57,600 bases of DNA from Betaproteobacteria bacterium (lineage in GTDB: Bacteria; Pseudomonadota; Gammaproteobacteria; Burkholderiales; Rhodocyclaceae), in NCBI GenBank assembly GCA_016868295.1, contig VGHJ01000012.1, positions 1 to 57,600 on the forward strand, given 5' to 3'. The notes under the pieces were generated by a model. The model was not told the origin of the DNA, made no database searches, and saw only the letters and a program-made list of their open reading frames with translations. Of this stretch, positions 16,028-24,331 are shown piece after piece. A program made the translations under genes and the position numbers. Within the stretch, counting starts at the first letter, position 1. The number at the start of each line of letters is the position of its first letter.

Positions 16028-16165
16028 TTGGCTCTCCTTGTCGCCCGCCCAGATCAACGGCCTCATGTTATTCCAGTTCTGATATAGAGCGCAAGTGCGG
16101 TAGGGTCCTTTCGCCGTAAGCGGCTTCCCGTTGTGGCGCCGCCGCGGTTCTGGATTGGCGTGACG

Positions 16166-16417
16166 TCAAGGCGCCGGTTTGTCGCGGTCGGGCAGGGTGC
16201 GGGCTTCCCGCTCGACCTCGATGTATTCGCCCTCGAGGATGATGGAGCCGTCGCGCGCCGGCTCGGCCGGCTTGCCGCCGAGCAGGCGGCGCAGTCCGGC
16301 CAGGACCAGGGCGGCCAGCGCGATGAGCAGGGCGATCCACCAGGCGACGAAGACGGCCACCAGCACGGCGGCGAGGAGGGCGGTGAGGATCAGCCAGCGG
16401 AAGACTTGTCCAATCAT
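16166..16417 (-). CDS. Small membrane protein of unknown function
   Basis: An 83-residue protein starting MIGQVFRWLI. One long or two close hydrophobic segments span residues 5-42, followed by a positively charged patch (RRLLGGKP) and a soluble acidic tail ending TLPDRDKPAP. No family is recognised. The alternative TTG start at 16438 would add 7 residues but falls at the edge of a terminator hairpin. It lies between the gcdH operon terminator and the antitoxin-like gene. Confidence 0.55.
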   Translation of the reverse strand: MIGQVFRWLILTALLAAVLVAVFVAWWIALLIALAALVLAGLRRLLGGKPAEPARDGSIILEGEYIEVEREARTLPDRDKPAP

Positions 16418-16437
16418 GTGGCGCAAGGATAGCAACA

Positions 16438-16463
16438 AAAAAGCCGGCGGGCGCCGGCTTTTT
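16438..16463 (-). terminator. Rho-independent terminator of the gcdH operon
   Basis: A near-perfect hairpin with arms AAAAAGCCGGCG and CGCCGGCTTTTT lies 35 bp beyond the gcdH stop. Read on the minus strand it ends in a run of T. The A/T tracts on both sides would also let it act in the opposite direction. Confidence 0.75.
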
Positions 16464-16465
16464 GT

Positions 16466-16490
16466 GGATTCCCGCCTGCACGGGAATGAC
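16466..16490. repeat. Short palindromic repeat (ATTCCCGC...GGGAAT type)
   Basis: A 25-bp imperfect palindrome built around ATTCCCG CCTGCA CGGGAAT, of the very common type that translates as VIPVQAGIH. It sits between the terminator and the gcdH stop. A related element lies at 28183. Confidence 0.6.
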
Positions 16491-16498
16491 GCCCCTGC

Positions 16499-17686
16499 TC
16501 AGTTGCCGAAAGCCGGGATGCCGGTCTGGGCGCGGCCGAGGATGAGGGCGTGGATGTCGTGGGTGCCCTCGTAGGTGTTCACCACCTCCAAGTTCACCAT
16601 GTGGCGGATGACGCCGAACTCGTCGGAGATGCCGTTGCCGCCGAGCATGTCGCGCGCCATGCGTGCCACGTCGAGCGCCTTGCCGCAGGAGTTGCGCTTC
16701 ATGATCGAGGTGATCTCGACCGAGGCGACGCCCTCGTCCTTCATGCGGCCGAGGCGCAGGCAGCCCTGCAGGCCGAGCGTGATCTCGGTCTGCATGTCGG
16801 CGAGCTTCTTCTGGATGAGTTGGTTGGCGGCGAGCGGGCGGCCGAACTGCTTGCGGTCGAGCACGTACTGGCGGGCGCGGAACCAGCAGTCCTCCGCAGC
16901 GCCGAGCGCGCCCCAGGCGATGCCGTAGCGCGCCGAGTTGAGGCAGGTGAACGGGCCCTTGAGGCCCTGCACGCCGGGCATCAGGTTCTCTTCCGGCACG
17001 AACACCTCGTCCATGACGATCTCGCCGGTGATCGAGGCGCGCAGGCCGACCTTGCCGTGGATGGCGGGAGCGGAGAGGCCCTCCCAGCCCTTCTCGAGGA
17101 TGAAGCCGCGGATGATGCCGTCCTCGGTCTTCGCCCAGACGACGAAAACATCGGCGATGGGCGAATTGGAGATCCACATCTTGCTGCCCGAGAGCGCGTA
17201 GCCGCCCTTCACCTGTTTGGCGCGGGTGACCATGCTGCCGGGGTCGGAGCCGTGGTTCGGCTCGGTCAGGCCGAAGCAGCCGATCCACTCGCCGGTGACG
17301 AGCTTCGGCAGGTATTTCTTCTTCTGCGCCTCGGTGCCGAACTCGTTGATCGGCACCATCACCAGCGAGGACTGCACGCTCATCATCGAGCGGTAGCCGG
17401 AGTCGACGCGCTCGACCTCACGCGCGATTAGGCCGTAGCAGACGTAGTTGAGGCCGGCGCCGCCGTACTCGGCGGGGATGGTGGGCCCGAGCAGGCCCAG
17501 CTCGCCCATCTCGCGGAAGATGGCCGGGTCGGTCTTCTCGTTGCGGAAGGCTTCCTGGATGCGCGGGGCGAGCTTGTCCTGGCAATACTGCTGCGCGGTG
17601 TCGCGCACCATGCGCTCTTCCTCGGAGAGCTGCAGGTCGAGGAGGAGGGGGTCGTCCCACTTGAAGGAGGCTTTGGCTTTGGTCAT
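16499..17686 (-). CDS. gcdH: Glutaryl-CoA dehydrogenase
   Basis: A 395-residue enzyme with the strong GCDH signature. It starts with [20 protein letters not shown], and carries [16 protein letters not shown] near residue 137 and [20 protein letters not shown] near 165. Near the C-terminus [20 protein letters not shown] contains the catalytic Glu at about 373. It oxidises and decarboxylates glutaryl-CoA to crotonyl-CoA, passing electrons to ETF. In anaerobic benzoate degradation this step follows pimeloyl-CoA beta-oxidation, so it connects to the pim-like cluster in the same window. It is the last gene of a five-gene minus-strand operon reading from 19503. Confidence 0.95.
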   Translation of the reverse strand: MTKAKASFKWDDPLLLDLQLSEEERMVRDTAQQYCQDKLAPRIQEAFRNEKTDPAIFREMGELGLLGPTIPAEYGGAGLNYVCYGLIAREVERVDSGYRSMMSVQSSLVMVPINEFGTEAQKKKYLPKLVTGEWIGCFGLTEPNHGSDPGSMVTRAKQVKGGYALSGSKMWISNSPIADVFVVWAKTEDGIIRGFILEKGWEGLSAPAIHGKVGLRASITGEIVMDEVFVPEENLMPGVQGLKGPFTCLNSARYGIAWGALGAAEDCWFRARQYVLDRKQFGRPLAANQLIQKKLADMQTEITLGLQGCLRLGRMKDEGVASVEITSIMKRNSCGKALDVARMARDMLGGNGISDEFGVIRHMVNLEVVNTYEGTHDIHALILGRAQTGIPAFGN

Positions 17687-17707
17687 GAAGATTTCCGTGG
17701 ATGAAAA

Positions 17708-18454
17708 TTAGTGAATGGTCAGCCCGCCGTCGACGGCGAGGATCTGTCCGGTGATGTAGCTCGCCCACTCCGAGGCGAGGAAGACGAAGGCCGGCGCCAC
17801 TTCGTGCGGCTCGGCCCAGCGCCCGAGCGGGATGCGCTCGAGGTACTTGTCCTTGAATCGCTCGTCGGTGCGGATCACCTCGGTCATCGGCGTCGCCGCG
17901 CCCGGGGCGATGGCGTTTACCGTGATGCCGTGGCGGCCGAGCTCCTTCGCCGCCGACTTGGTCATGCCGGCGATGGCGGCCTTGGCGGCGCTGTAGTTGA
18001 TCTGGCCGATGGTGCCGAGCAGGCCGGCCGTCGAGGTGACGTTGATGATGCGGCCGGACTTGCGCTCGATCATACCGTTCACCACCGCCTGCAGGCAATA
18101 GAAGCTGCCGTTCATGTGCACGTCGATGACCTGCTGCCACTGTTCCGGCGTCATCTTGTGGAGCATGGCGGTGCGCGTGATGCCTGCGTTGTTCACCAAA
18201 ATGTCGACGCGGCCCCATTCGGCCGTGACGCCGGCGGCCATCCGGTTCACCGATTCGCGCTCGGCGACGTTGCAGGCGAAGCCCCTGGCCGTTCCGCCGG
18301 CTTCGCGGATGCCGGCGGCGACGGCCTCCGCCGCCTCGGCGTTCATGTCCGCCACCGCGACCTTCGCGCCCTCATGCGCGTAGGCCTGCGCGATGGCGGC
18401 GCCGATGCCCTGGCCGGCGCCGGTGACGATGGCAACCTTGTCCTTCAGCAGCAT
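17708..18454 (-). CDS. SDR family 3-oxoacyl-ACP reductase-like dehydrogenase
   Basis: A 248-residue classical SDR with TGAGQGIG at residues 11-18, NNAG at 88-91 and the catalytic Ser141, Tyr154, Lys158 (YSAAK). It resembles FabG and cyclohexanol or 3-hydroxyacyl-CoA dehydrogenases of alicyclic-acid degradation. Located 21 nt before gcdH, so a role on a 3-hydroxyacyl-CoA in the same pathway is plausible. Family membership is certain; substrate is not. Confidence 0.9.
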   Translation of the reverse strand: MLLKDKVAIVTGAGQGIGAAIAQAYAHEGAKVAVADMNAEAAEAVAAGIREAGGTARGFACNVAERESVNRMAAGVTAEWGRVDILVNNAGITRTAMLHKMTPEQWQQVIDVHMNGSFYCLQAVVNGMIERKSGRIINVTSTAGLLGTIGQINYSAAKAAIAGMTKSAAKELGRHGITVNAIAPGAATPMTEVIRTDERFKDKYLERIPLGRWAEPHEVAPAFVFLASEWASYITGQILAVDGGLTIH

Positions 18455-18467
18455 TGCGTGTTTCCTC

Positions 18468-18653
18468 TCAAGACTTCTCTCCGCTTTGTCTTTTCGCCTG
18501 GAAATCCTTCAGCGCCTGTTCGTACTCCGCCAGCATCTGCGGCGTCACCGCTTCGCCGCACTCGTAGCAGGCGTTGGTCATGCGGTCGTACCAGCGGCAG
18601 CCGCAATGGTCGCAGCCGAGCTCCGGGGCGCCGGCCGGGTTGTGGAAGATCAC
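18468..18653 (-). CDS. Small zinc-ribbon-like protein
   Basis: A 61-residue protein starting with GTG (MIFHNPAGAP) that overlaps the upstream stop (GTGA). Two Cys pairs, CDHCGC near residues 14-19 and CYECG near 29-33, form a likely zinc ribbon or rubredoxin-like metal site, followed by a charged helix (QMLAEYEQALKDFQAKRQSG). No named family is recognised. Translational coupling to the two unknown upstream genes suggests a joint function. Confidence 0.65.
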   Translation of the reverse strand: MIFHNPAGAPELGCDHCGCRWYDRMTNACYECGEAVTPQMLAEYEQALKDFQAKRQSGEKS

Positions 18654-19117
18654 CGGCAGGCTCCGAGGAAGGCGAGGCCGAGCGAGTCGAGGAATTCCTC
18701 GTAGCCCGCGTCCTGCAGCTCGTACTTGGTGCGCATGACGAAGAACATGATGCCGCCGGCGCGGATCTGCCGCTTCATCAGCGCCAGCGTCGCGTCGCCG
18801 ATGTCGGCGCGCAGCCTGTCCATCACCTCGGCTTCGGCGACGAAGAGCAGGTCGACCTTCGCCTCCTGGAAGCCGCGGTAGGGCACGATCCCGGCGCGCA
18901 TGCCGTCCGCCGTCACTTCCCAGCGCAGCATGTCGCCCGCGCCTTCGGCGGCCTTCAGCCCGGCGATGTGCTTGCCGGGCTGGATGCCGGAGCCCTCGCG
19001 CGGGACAATGGCGACGCTCGAGCCGGGCGCCATGTCGGCGAACAGTTCGCCGTGCCGGTCAAGCATGGCCTGCCATTCCGCCACTTCTCCGAAGACGCTT
19101 TCGGTCGCGGTTTCCAT
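18650..19117 (-). CDS. Uncharacterised protein in the gcdH operon
   Basis: A 155-residue soluble protein starting METATESVFGEVAEWQAM, with an ATG that shares one base with the upstream TGA (TGATG). It is mixed alpha/beta, with no signal peptide, no membrane segment and one Cys near the C-terminus (FLGACR). No domain is recognised. Because three such genes precede SDR and gcdH in overlapping order, it may be an accessory or assembly factor for the pathway. Confidence 0.65.
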   Translation of the reverse strand: METATESVFGEVAEWQAMLDRHGELFADMAPGSSVAIVPREGSGIQPGKHIAGLKAAEGAGDMLRWEVTADGMRAGIVPYRGFQEAKVDLLFVAEAEVMDRLRADIGDATLALMKRQIRAGGIMFFVMRTKYELQDAGYEEFLDSLGLAFLGACR

Positions 19118-19503
19118 CAGTGCCTCGGCACCGCCAGTTCGAGGTCCTCGACGAACTCCGCCAGTCCCGCCGCCTCGAGTTGGTCCATGGTCTTCAGGAT
19201 ATACGGCGACACGCGGCCGCGCCGGATCATGCCCGGCAGGACGGCGCAGCCGCCCTCGCGCAAGTCCGACAGCGCCGCCGCGTCCGCCACCAGCAGCACG
19301 GCAACGTCGTCCCCGCACTGTCCGCTATACTCGCGCAGGTCGGCGCGGCAACCCTCGGCATCGGTGCGCCAGAGGAGCAGGGTGCCGCGCTGCGCCGCGA
19401 ACTCGTCGCGGCGCAGCAGGCCGATTGCGGCACTCGACGCCGGCATGCCGGCGCGAACGAGCATGGCCCTCCAGCCTGCGCAGTCGAGAAATCCGTCGTT
19501 CAT
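19117..19503 (-). CDS. Uncharacterised protein, first gene of the gcdH operon
   Basis: A 128-residue protein starting MNDGFLDCAGWRAMLVRA. It has Cys residues near positions 8, 52, 63 and 85, no signal peptide and no recognisable domain; the C-terminus reads EFVEDLELAVPRH. It directly follows a promoter-like sequence in the TGCA-box control region and so is probably the first translated gene of the gcdH transcript. Function unknown. Confidence 0.6.
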   Translation of the reverse strand: MNDGFLDCAGWRAMLVRAGMPASSAAIGLLRRDEFAAQRGTLLLWRTDAEGCRADLREYSGQCGDDVAVLLVADAAALSDLREGGCAVLPGMIRRGRVSPYILKTMDQLEAAGLAEFVEDLELAVPRH

Positions 19504-19537
19504 GAAAGCCTATGCCACCGAGTCAGGAACGGTTGGA

Positions 19538-19567
19538 TATATAGCATGATAAGATCGAAAGCTGCAA
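19538..19567 (-). promoter_or_regulatory. Candidate sigma-70 promoter for the gcdH operon
   Basis: Read on the minus strand, TTGCAG (19567-19562) and TATATA (19543-19538) are separated by 18 bp, a good -35/-10 pair, and the first codon is 35 bp further. The -35 box overlaps one of the TGCA repeats, so a protein bound there would block polymerase. Confidence 0.5.
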
Positions 19568-19606
19568 CGTACTGCATCAATAAACACAAAAATGCATGAT
19601 AGTGCA
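19563..19606. promoter_or_regulatory. Four phased TGCA boxes, BzdR/BoxR-type operator candidate
   Basis: TGCA occurs at 19563, 19573, 19593 and 19603, giving two TGCA-N6-TGCA pairs whose boxes are spaced 10, 20 and 10 bp, that is, on the same helix face. BzdR and BoxR of Azoarcus, the repressors of anaerobic and aerobic benzoyl-CoA genes, recognise repeated TGCA. The site lies between the divergent gcdH and cofactor-maturation operons and overlaps the candidate gcdH-operon promoter. Confidence 0.5.
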
Positions 19607-19623
19607 GAATTGCTGGGGCTGTC

Positions 19624-21507
19624 GTGAGCCAGGCCATTGATATCCAGGCGGTTCTGGCCCGTTCGCGGCCGGCCCTGGCGCGCGCCATCACATTGATCGA
19701 GAACGACCGCCCGGGGGCGGCCGAACTGATGGCCGAGTTCGCCAAACACACCGGTCGCGCCCACATCGTCGGCATCACCGGCGCGCCGGGGGCGGGCAAG
19801 TCGACGCTCATCAACGCCCTCATCGGCGAATGGACGCGGCGCGGCAAGCGCGTCGCCGTCATCGCCGTCGATCCCTCAAGTCCGATCAGCGGCGGCTCCA
19901 TCCTCGGCGACCGCGTGCGCATGGACGAGCACGGCTCGCGCGAGGAAGTCTTCATCCGCTCGGTGTCCTCGCGCGGCCACCTCGGTGGGCTGTCGCTGCA
20001 CACCGGCCGCATCATCGACGCCTTCGACGCGGCGGGCTTCGACATCGTCATCGTCGAGACCGTCGGCGCCGGCCAGTCGGAAGTGGAGATCCGCCATTTC
20101 GCCGACAGCAACATCGTCGTCTGCCCGCCCGGCCTCGGCGACGACGTGCAGGCCATCAAGGCCGGCATTCTCGAGATCGCCGACCTGCTGGTGGTGAACA
20201 AGGCCGACCTGCCGCTGGCCGGGCGCACCGTGTCAGACCTCGCGACGGCCATGCAGTTGCGCCACCGTCCCGGGCGGCCGCCGGTGCAGGTCCTGAAAAC
20301 CGTGGCCACCGGCGGCGAGGGCGTGGCCGCGCTGGTCGACGCCATTGCGGAGCATGGCGCGGCGACGGGGATCGGCAAGCGGCTGAAACACTCTCTCGTC
20401 GCTCCGCTTGCGGGGAGAGGGGTAGGGGGAGAGGGGCTACGTTTGGGCCACCCTCTCCCCAACCCTCTCCCGCCAGCGGGAGAGGGAGGAAAAAGCGCAG
20501 CGCCTCAGGTCACCGACGACGAACTCTTCTCCCAACTCGCGCACTGGCGCGCGGAGGGCAAGGGCGTGGCGCTCGCCACGGTGGTGAAGACCTGGGGCTC
20601 CTCGCCGCGGCCGGAGGGCAGCCACCTCGCGGCCGAGGCGGGCGGCGCCTTCGTCGGTTCGGTTTCCGGTGGCTGCATCGAGGGCGCCGTCATCGTCGAG
20701 GCGCAGGCCGCCATCGCCGACGGCAAGCCGCGCCTGCTCGAGTTCGGCGTGTCGGATGCGCGCGCCTGGGAAGTCGGCCTAGCCTGCGGCGGCAAGGTGC
20801 AGGTGTTCGTCGAGCGCGTGAAGCCCGGCATCCTCGAACCGCTCATGGCCGCGCGCGCCGCACGGTGCGCCGTCGCCGTGGTGACGCGGCTGGCCGACGG
20901 CGCGCAGGCGCTCGTTGCCGAGGGCGCCGTGCCGGGCGGACTGACTTTGTCCGACGAGCAGCGCGCCGAAGCGGCACTGCTCTTGCGCAATGACAAGAGC
21001 GGCGTGCTGGCCTCGTCTGAGGGTGCACTCTTCACCCGCAGCTACGCCCAGGCCCCGCGTCTGGTCATCGTCGGCGCGGTGCATGTCACCCAGGCGCTGG
21101 CGCCGATGGCGTCCATGGCCGGCTTCGAGGTGACCGTGGTCGATCCGCGCCGCGCCTTCGCCACCGCGGAGCGCCTGCCCGGCGTGGCGGTGTCGACCGA
21201 GTGGCCCGACGAGGCGCTGGCGCGCCTCGCGCCCGACGCGCAGACGGCCGTGGTGACGCTGTCGCACGATCCCAAGCTGGACGACCCGGCGCTCGTCGCC
21301 GCCCTGAAAAGCCGGGCCTTCTACATCGGCGCCCTCGGCAGCAAGCGCACCCACGCCGCGCGCGTCGAGCGCCTGACGGCGGAGGGGCTGGGCGCGGAGC
21401 TGCAGCGCATCCATGCGCCGGTCGGGCTGGATCTGGGCGGGCGGTCGCCGGCGGAGATCGCCGTGTCGATCCTGGCGCAGGTCATCCAGGCCAGGTATTC
21501 CAAGTGA
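19624..21507 (+). CDS. MeaB-like GTPase fused to an XdhC-type maturation factor
   Basis: A 627-residue GTG-started protein. Residues 1-255 form a G3E GTPase of the MeaB/ArgK type, with Walker A GAPGAGKS at 53-60, AVDPSSPISGGSILGDRVRM near 82-101, ETVGAGQSEVE near 148 and NKAD at 192-195. It lacks the usual C-terminal dimerisation arm. Residues about 300-627 are XdhC/CoxI: TWGSSPRPEGSH, SVSGGCIEGAV and a Rossmann end with GALGSKRTHAARVERL. XdhC delivers sulfurated molybdopterin to molybdenum hydroxylases; MeaB chaperones B12 mutases. Residues about 257-290 are encoded by a REP-like palindrome, so the fusion may be accidental. No start codon is suitably placed for a separate XdhC. Confidence 0.85.
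   Translation: MSQAIDIQAVLARSRPALARAITLIENDRPGAAELMAEFAKHTGRAHIVGITGAPGAGKSTLINALIGEWTRRGKRVAVIAVDPSSPISGGSILGDRVRMDEHGSREEVFIRSVSSRGHLGGLSLHTGRIIDAFDAAGFDIVIVETVGAGQSEVEIRHFADSNIVVCPPGLGDDVQAIKAGILEIADLLVVNKADLPLAGRTVSDLATAMQLRHRPGRPPVQVLKTVATGGEGVAALVDAIAEHGAATGIGKRLKHSLVAPLAGRGVGGEGLRLGHPLPNPLPPAGEGGKSAAPQVTDDELFSQLAHWRAEGKGVALATVVKTWGSSPRPEGSHLAAEAGGAFVGSVSGGCIEGAVIVEAQAAIADGKPRLLEFGVSDARAWEVGLACGGKVQVFVERVKPGILEPLMAARAARCAVAVVTRLADGAQALVAEGAVPGGLTLSDEQRAEAALLLRNDKSGVLASSEGALFTRSYAQAPRLVIVGAVHVTQALAPMASMAGFEVTVVDPRRAFATAERLPGVAVSTEWPDEALARLAPDAQTAVVTLSHDPKLDDPALVAALKSRAFYIGALGSKRTHAARVERLTAEGLGAELQRIHAPVGLDLGGRSPAEIAVSILAQVIQARYSK
20391..20494. repeat. REP-like palindrome inside a coding sequence
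   Basis: The stretch contains the same CTCTCCCGC...GCGGGAGAGG palindromes as the intergenic elements at 10437 and 25262. It lies in frame between the GTPase and XdhC parts of the preceding entry and contains no stop in that frame. It encodes a Gly/Pro/Leu-rich linker. Confidence 0.8.
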
Positions 21508-23120
21508 TCTTCGGCGAATTCCGCTGCGGGGAGGCCGAGGGCGTTACGCTCGCCCACACGCTCAACCTCGGCGCGAAGACGCTGAAGAAGGGCCGCGTGC
21601 TCGGCGCCGCCGACATCGACTTGTTGAAACAGGCCGGCATCGAGACCGTCACCGGCGCGCGCATGGAGGCGGGCGACCTCGACGAGAACGCCGCCGCCGC
21701 CGCCATCGCCGCGCTGTTCGCCGGCCCAAACACCGAGACGCGCCGTCCCTACACCGGCCGCTGCAACCTGCACGCCTCGGTGCGCGGCCTGGTGCGCGTG
21801 GATGCCGCGCGCCTCGACGCGCTGAATCTCCTCGACGAGGCCGTCGCCGTCGGCACGCTGCCCGACCACGCGCTGGCGCGGTACGGCCAGGTGGTCGCGA
21901 CGGTGAAGATCATCCCCTTCGCCGTGGGCGAGGACCTCGTCGCCCGTTGCCGCACCATTGCCGCGGCGGGGCCGCTCCTCGATGTGCTGCCGCTGCGGCC
22001 GGTGCGCGCCGCGCTGATCATGAGCGAACTGCCCGGCATGCGCGAGAACGTCTTCCGCGGCACCGTCACCGCCACGCGCAACCGCCTCGACGCCCTCGGC
22101 GGGCGGCTCGCGCTGGTGCTGCGTTGCGCGCACGAACGCGAAGCCATCGCCGCGCAGATCCGCCAGGCGCTCGCCGCCGGCTGCGACCTGCTGCTCGTCG
22201 CCGGCGCCACGGTGACGAAGGACCGCCGCGACGTGGCGCCCGCCGCCATCGTCGCCGCCGGCGGCACGATCGAACACTTTGGCATGCCGGTCGAGCCGGG
22301 CAACATGCTGCTGCTGGCCCGCATGGACAAGACGCCGGTGGTTGTTCTGCCCGGCTGCGCGCGCTCGCGCCGCACCAACGGCCTCGACTGGGCTTTGCAG
22401 CGCCTGATGGCCGGCCTGCCCTTCGGCCGCGAAGAGATCATGCGCATGGGCGTCGGCGGCCTCATCCGCAGCCCGCTCGAACCCGAGGACGAGGAGGAGG
22501 GCGAGGAGGACGCCGTGCCGCAGCCGCCCGCCGCGTCGCCGAACGTCGCCGCGCTGGTGCTCGCCGCCGGGCAATCGTCGCGCATGGGCGGCGCCAACAA
22601 GCTTTTCGCCGAGGTGGACGGCGTGCCGCTGCTGCTGCGCGCGGTGAATGCCGCATTGGCCTCTTCGGCGTCCGCGGTGACCGTGGTGCTGGGCCATGAC
22701 GCAGAGCGCGCCGAGACGCTGCTCGCCGGGCGCCGCGTGAGCATCGTGCGCAACCCCGATCACGCGCAGGGCATGTCCACTTCGCTCGCCGCCGGGCTCG
22801 CGGCGCTGCCGGCGGAGGCCGAGGCAGCCGTCGTGCTGCTCGCCGACATGCCGCGCGTGAATGCCGCGCATGTCGACGGCCTGATCGCCGCCTTCGATGC
22901 GTGCAAGCCGTCCATCGTCGTGCCGCTGCACGCCGGCCGGCGCGGCAACCCCATCCTCTGGCCGCGCGAATTCTTCGCGGAGATGCGGGCCGTCACGGGC
23001 GACCGCGGCGCGCGCGGGCTGCTCGAGGCGCACGCCGCGCGCATCGCCACGGTCGAGGCGGACGCGGCCATCCACGCCGACATCGACACGCCAGACGACC
23101 TGCGGAGGACGCAGCCATGA
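21504..23120 (+). CDS. Molybdopterin-binding (MoeA-like) / MobA-MocA nucleotidyltransferase fusion
   Basis: A 538-residue protein whose GTG start overlaps the previous TGA (GTGA). Residues 1-340 resemble the MoeA/MogA molybdopterin-binding fold, as in GAKTLKKGRVLGAADIDLLK and the GATVTKDRRDV segment near residue 234. After an acidic linker (PEDEEEGEEDAVP), residues 350-538 form a MocA-type cytidylyl- or guanylyltransferase with LVLAAGQSSRMGGANKLF and LLADMPRVNAAHVDGLI. It should finish or nucleotide-load molybdenum cofactor for an XdhC-dependent enzyme. This domain order is known from alphaproteobacterial molybdopterin-binding/glycosyltransferase proteins. Confidence 0.88.
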   Translation: MIFGEFRCGEAEGVTLAHTLNLGAKTLKKGRVLGAADIDLLKQAGIETVTGARMEAGDLDENAAAAAIAALFAGPNTETRRPYTGRCNLHASVRGLVRVDAARLDALNLLDEAVAVGTLPDHALARYGQVVATVKIIPFAVGEDLVARCRTIAAAGPLLDVLPLRPVRAALIMSELPGMRENVFRGTVTATRNRLDALGGRLALVLRCAHEREAIAAQIRQALAAGCDLLLVAGATVTKDRRDVAPAAIVAAGGTIEHFGMPVEPGNMLLLARMDKTPVVVLPGCARSRRTNGLDWALQRLMAGLPFGREEIMRMGVGGLIRSPLEPEDEEEGEEDAVPQPPAASPNVAALVLAAGQSSRMGGANKLFAEVDGVPLLLRAVNAALASSASAVTVVLGHDAERAETLLAGRRVSIVRNPDHAQGMSTSLAAGLAALPAEAEAAVVLLADMPRVNAAHVDGLIAAFDACKPSIVVPLHAGRRGNPILWPREFFAEMRAVTGDRGARGLLEAHAARIATVEADAAIHADIDTPDDLRRTQP

Positions 23121-24331
23121 AGTTCAGCGCGCACGAATGGCGCGGCCATTTCCCGCTGCTGGCGAACCATCCGCGGCTGCACTACCTCGACAACGCCGCC
23201 ACCGGCCAGCTCTGCGCGGCGGCCTTCGACGCCGTCACCCACCACGAACTGACGCAGCGCGCCAATGTGCTGCGCGGCACCTACAAGCTGGCGGAGGCCG
23301 CCGACGCCGCCTACGAGCAGGCGCGCCGGCAGGCCGCCGCCTACCTGAATGCCGCGAGCGCCGACGAGGTGGTGTTCACCTCCGGCACGACGGCCGCGAT
23401 CAACCTCGTCGCCCACGCCTTCGGCGACACGCTGCAGGCCGGCGACGAGGTCGTCCTCAGCCTCGCCGAGCACCACAGCAACCTCGTGCCCTGGCAGATG
23501 CTGCGCGGACGGCGCGGCGTCGCGCTGCGCTTCATCCGGCTGGCGGACGACGGCCGCCTCGACCTCGCGCGCCTCGACGAGATCGTCACGCCGCGCTGCC
23601 GGCTGGTCGCCGTCACCCACGCCTCCAACGTCACCGGCGCCGTCAGCGACCTGGTACCCATCGTCGCCGCGGCGCGCGCCGCCGGCGCCCGCGTGCTGGT
23701 GGACGGCGCGCAAATGGTGCAGCACGGGCCGGTGGACGTCGCCGCGCTGGATGCCGACTTCTACGCCTTCTCCGGCCACAAGGCCTTCGCGCCGAACGGC
23801 GTCGGCGTGCTGTGGGGGCGGGCCGAAGCGCTCGCCGCGCTGCCGCCCTTCCTCGGCGGCGGCGGCATGATCGGCCGCGTGACGGCGGAGGAGACGACGT
23901 ATGCCGCGCCGCCGCGCCGCTTCGAGGCCGGCACGCCGCCCATCGCCCAGGCCGTGGCGCTCGGCGCCGCGCTCGACTGGCTGCGCGCGCAGCCCTGGGA
24001 GGCGATGCGCGCCCACACAACGCACCTGGCGCAGCGCCTCCTCGACGGCCTCGCCGTGCTGCCGGGACTGACTTTTCTCGGGCCGCGCGAGATGACGGAG
24101 CGCCTGCCCATCGTCGCCTTCAACCTTGCCGGCATCCACCCGCACGACGCCTGCCAGGTGCTCGACGCGCACCACGTCGCCGTGCGCGGCGGCCACCACT
24201 GCGCCCAGCCGCTGATGGACCGTTTCGGCGTCGAGGGCGCCGTGCGCGCCAGCCTCGCGCCCTACAACACCGAGGCCGACGTCGACGCGCTGCTCGAAGG
24301 CCTGAAGGACGCGCAGCGCAAGCTGAAATGA
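23117..24331 (+). CDS. Class II cysteine desulfurase (SufS/CsdA-like)
   Basis: A 404-residue PLP enzyme with an ATG overlapping the previous TGA. YLDNAATGQLC near residue 25, the aspartate VDGAQMVQH near 200, the PLP lysine in SGHKAFAPNG near 219, and the catalytic loop RGGHHCAQPL with Cys362 give a complete active site. It takes sulfur from cysteine and can feed Fe-S assembly or the sulfuration of molybdenum cofactor; with XdhC and a MocA-like protein beside it, cofactor sulfuration is as likely as Fe-S work. It is clearly distinct from the two class I enzymes of the isc operon. Confidence 0.92.
   Translation: MKFSAHEWRGHFPLLANHPRLHYLDNAATGQLCAAAFDAVTHHELTQRANVLRGTYKLAEAADAAYEQARRQAAAYLNAASADEVVFTSGTTAAINLVAHAFGDTLQAGDEVVLSLAEHHSNLVPWQMLRGRRGVALRFIRLADDGRLDLARLDEIVTPRCRLVAVTHASNVTGAVSDLVPIVAAARAAGARVLVDGAQMVQHGPVDVAALDADFYAFSGHKAFAPNGVGVLWGRAEALAALPPFLGGGGMIGRVTAEETTYAAPPRRFEAGTPPIAQAVALGAALDWLRAQPWEAMRAHTTHLAQRLLDGLAVLPGLTFLGPREMTERLPIVAFNLAGIHPHDACQVLDAHHVAVRGGHHCAQPLMDRFGVEGAVRASLAPYNTEADVDALLEGLKDAQRKLK

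Noticed and set aside
16028-16165. Toxin partner for the HigA-like protein
   Set aside because: Only a 30-residue tail-like frame is present with no start and no RelE/Gp49 motif, so no gene is called.
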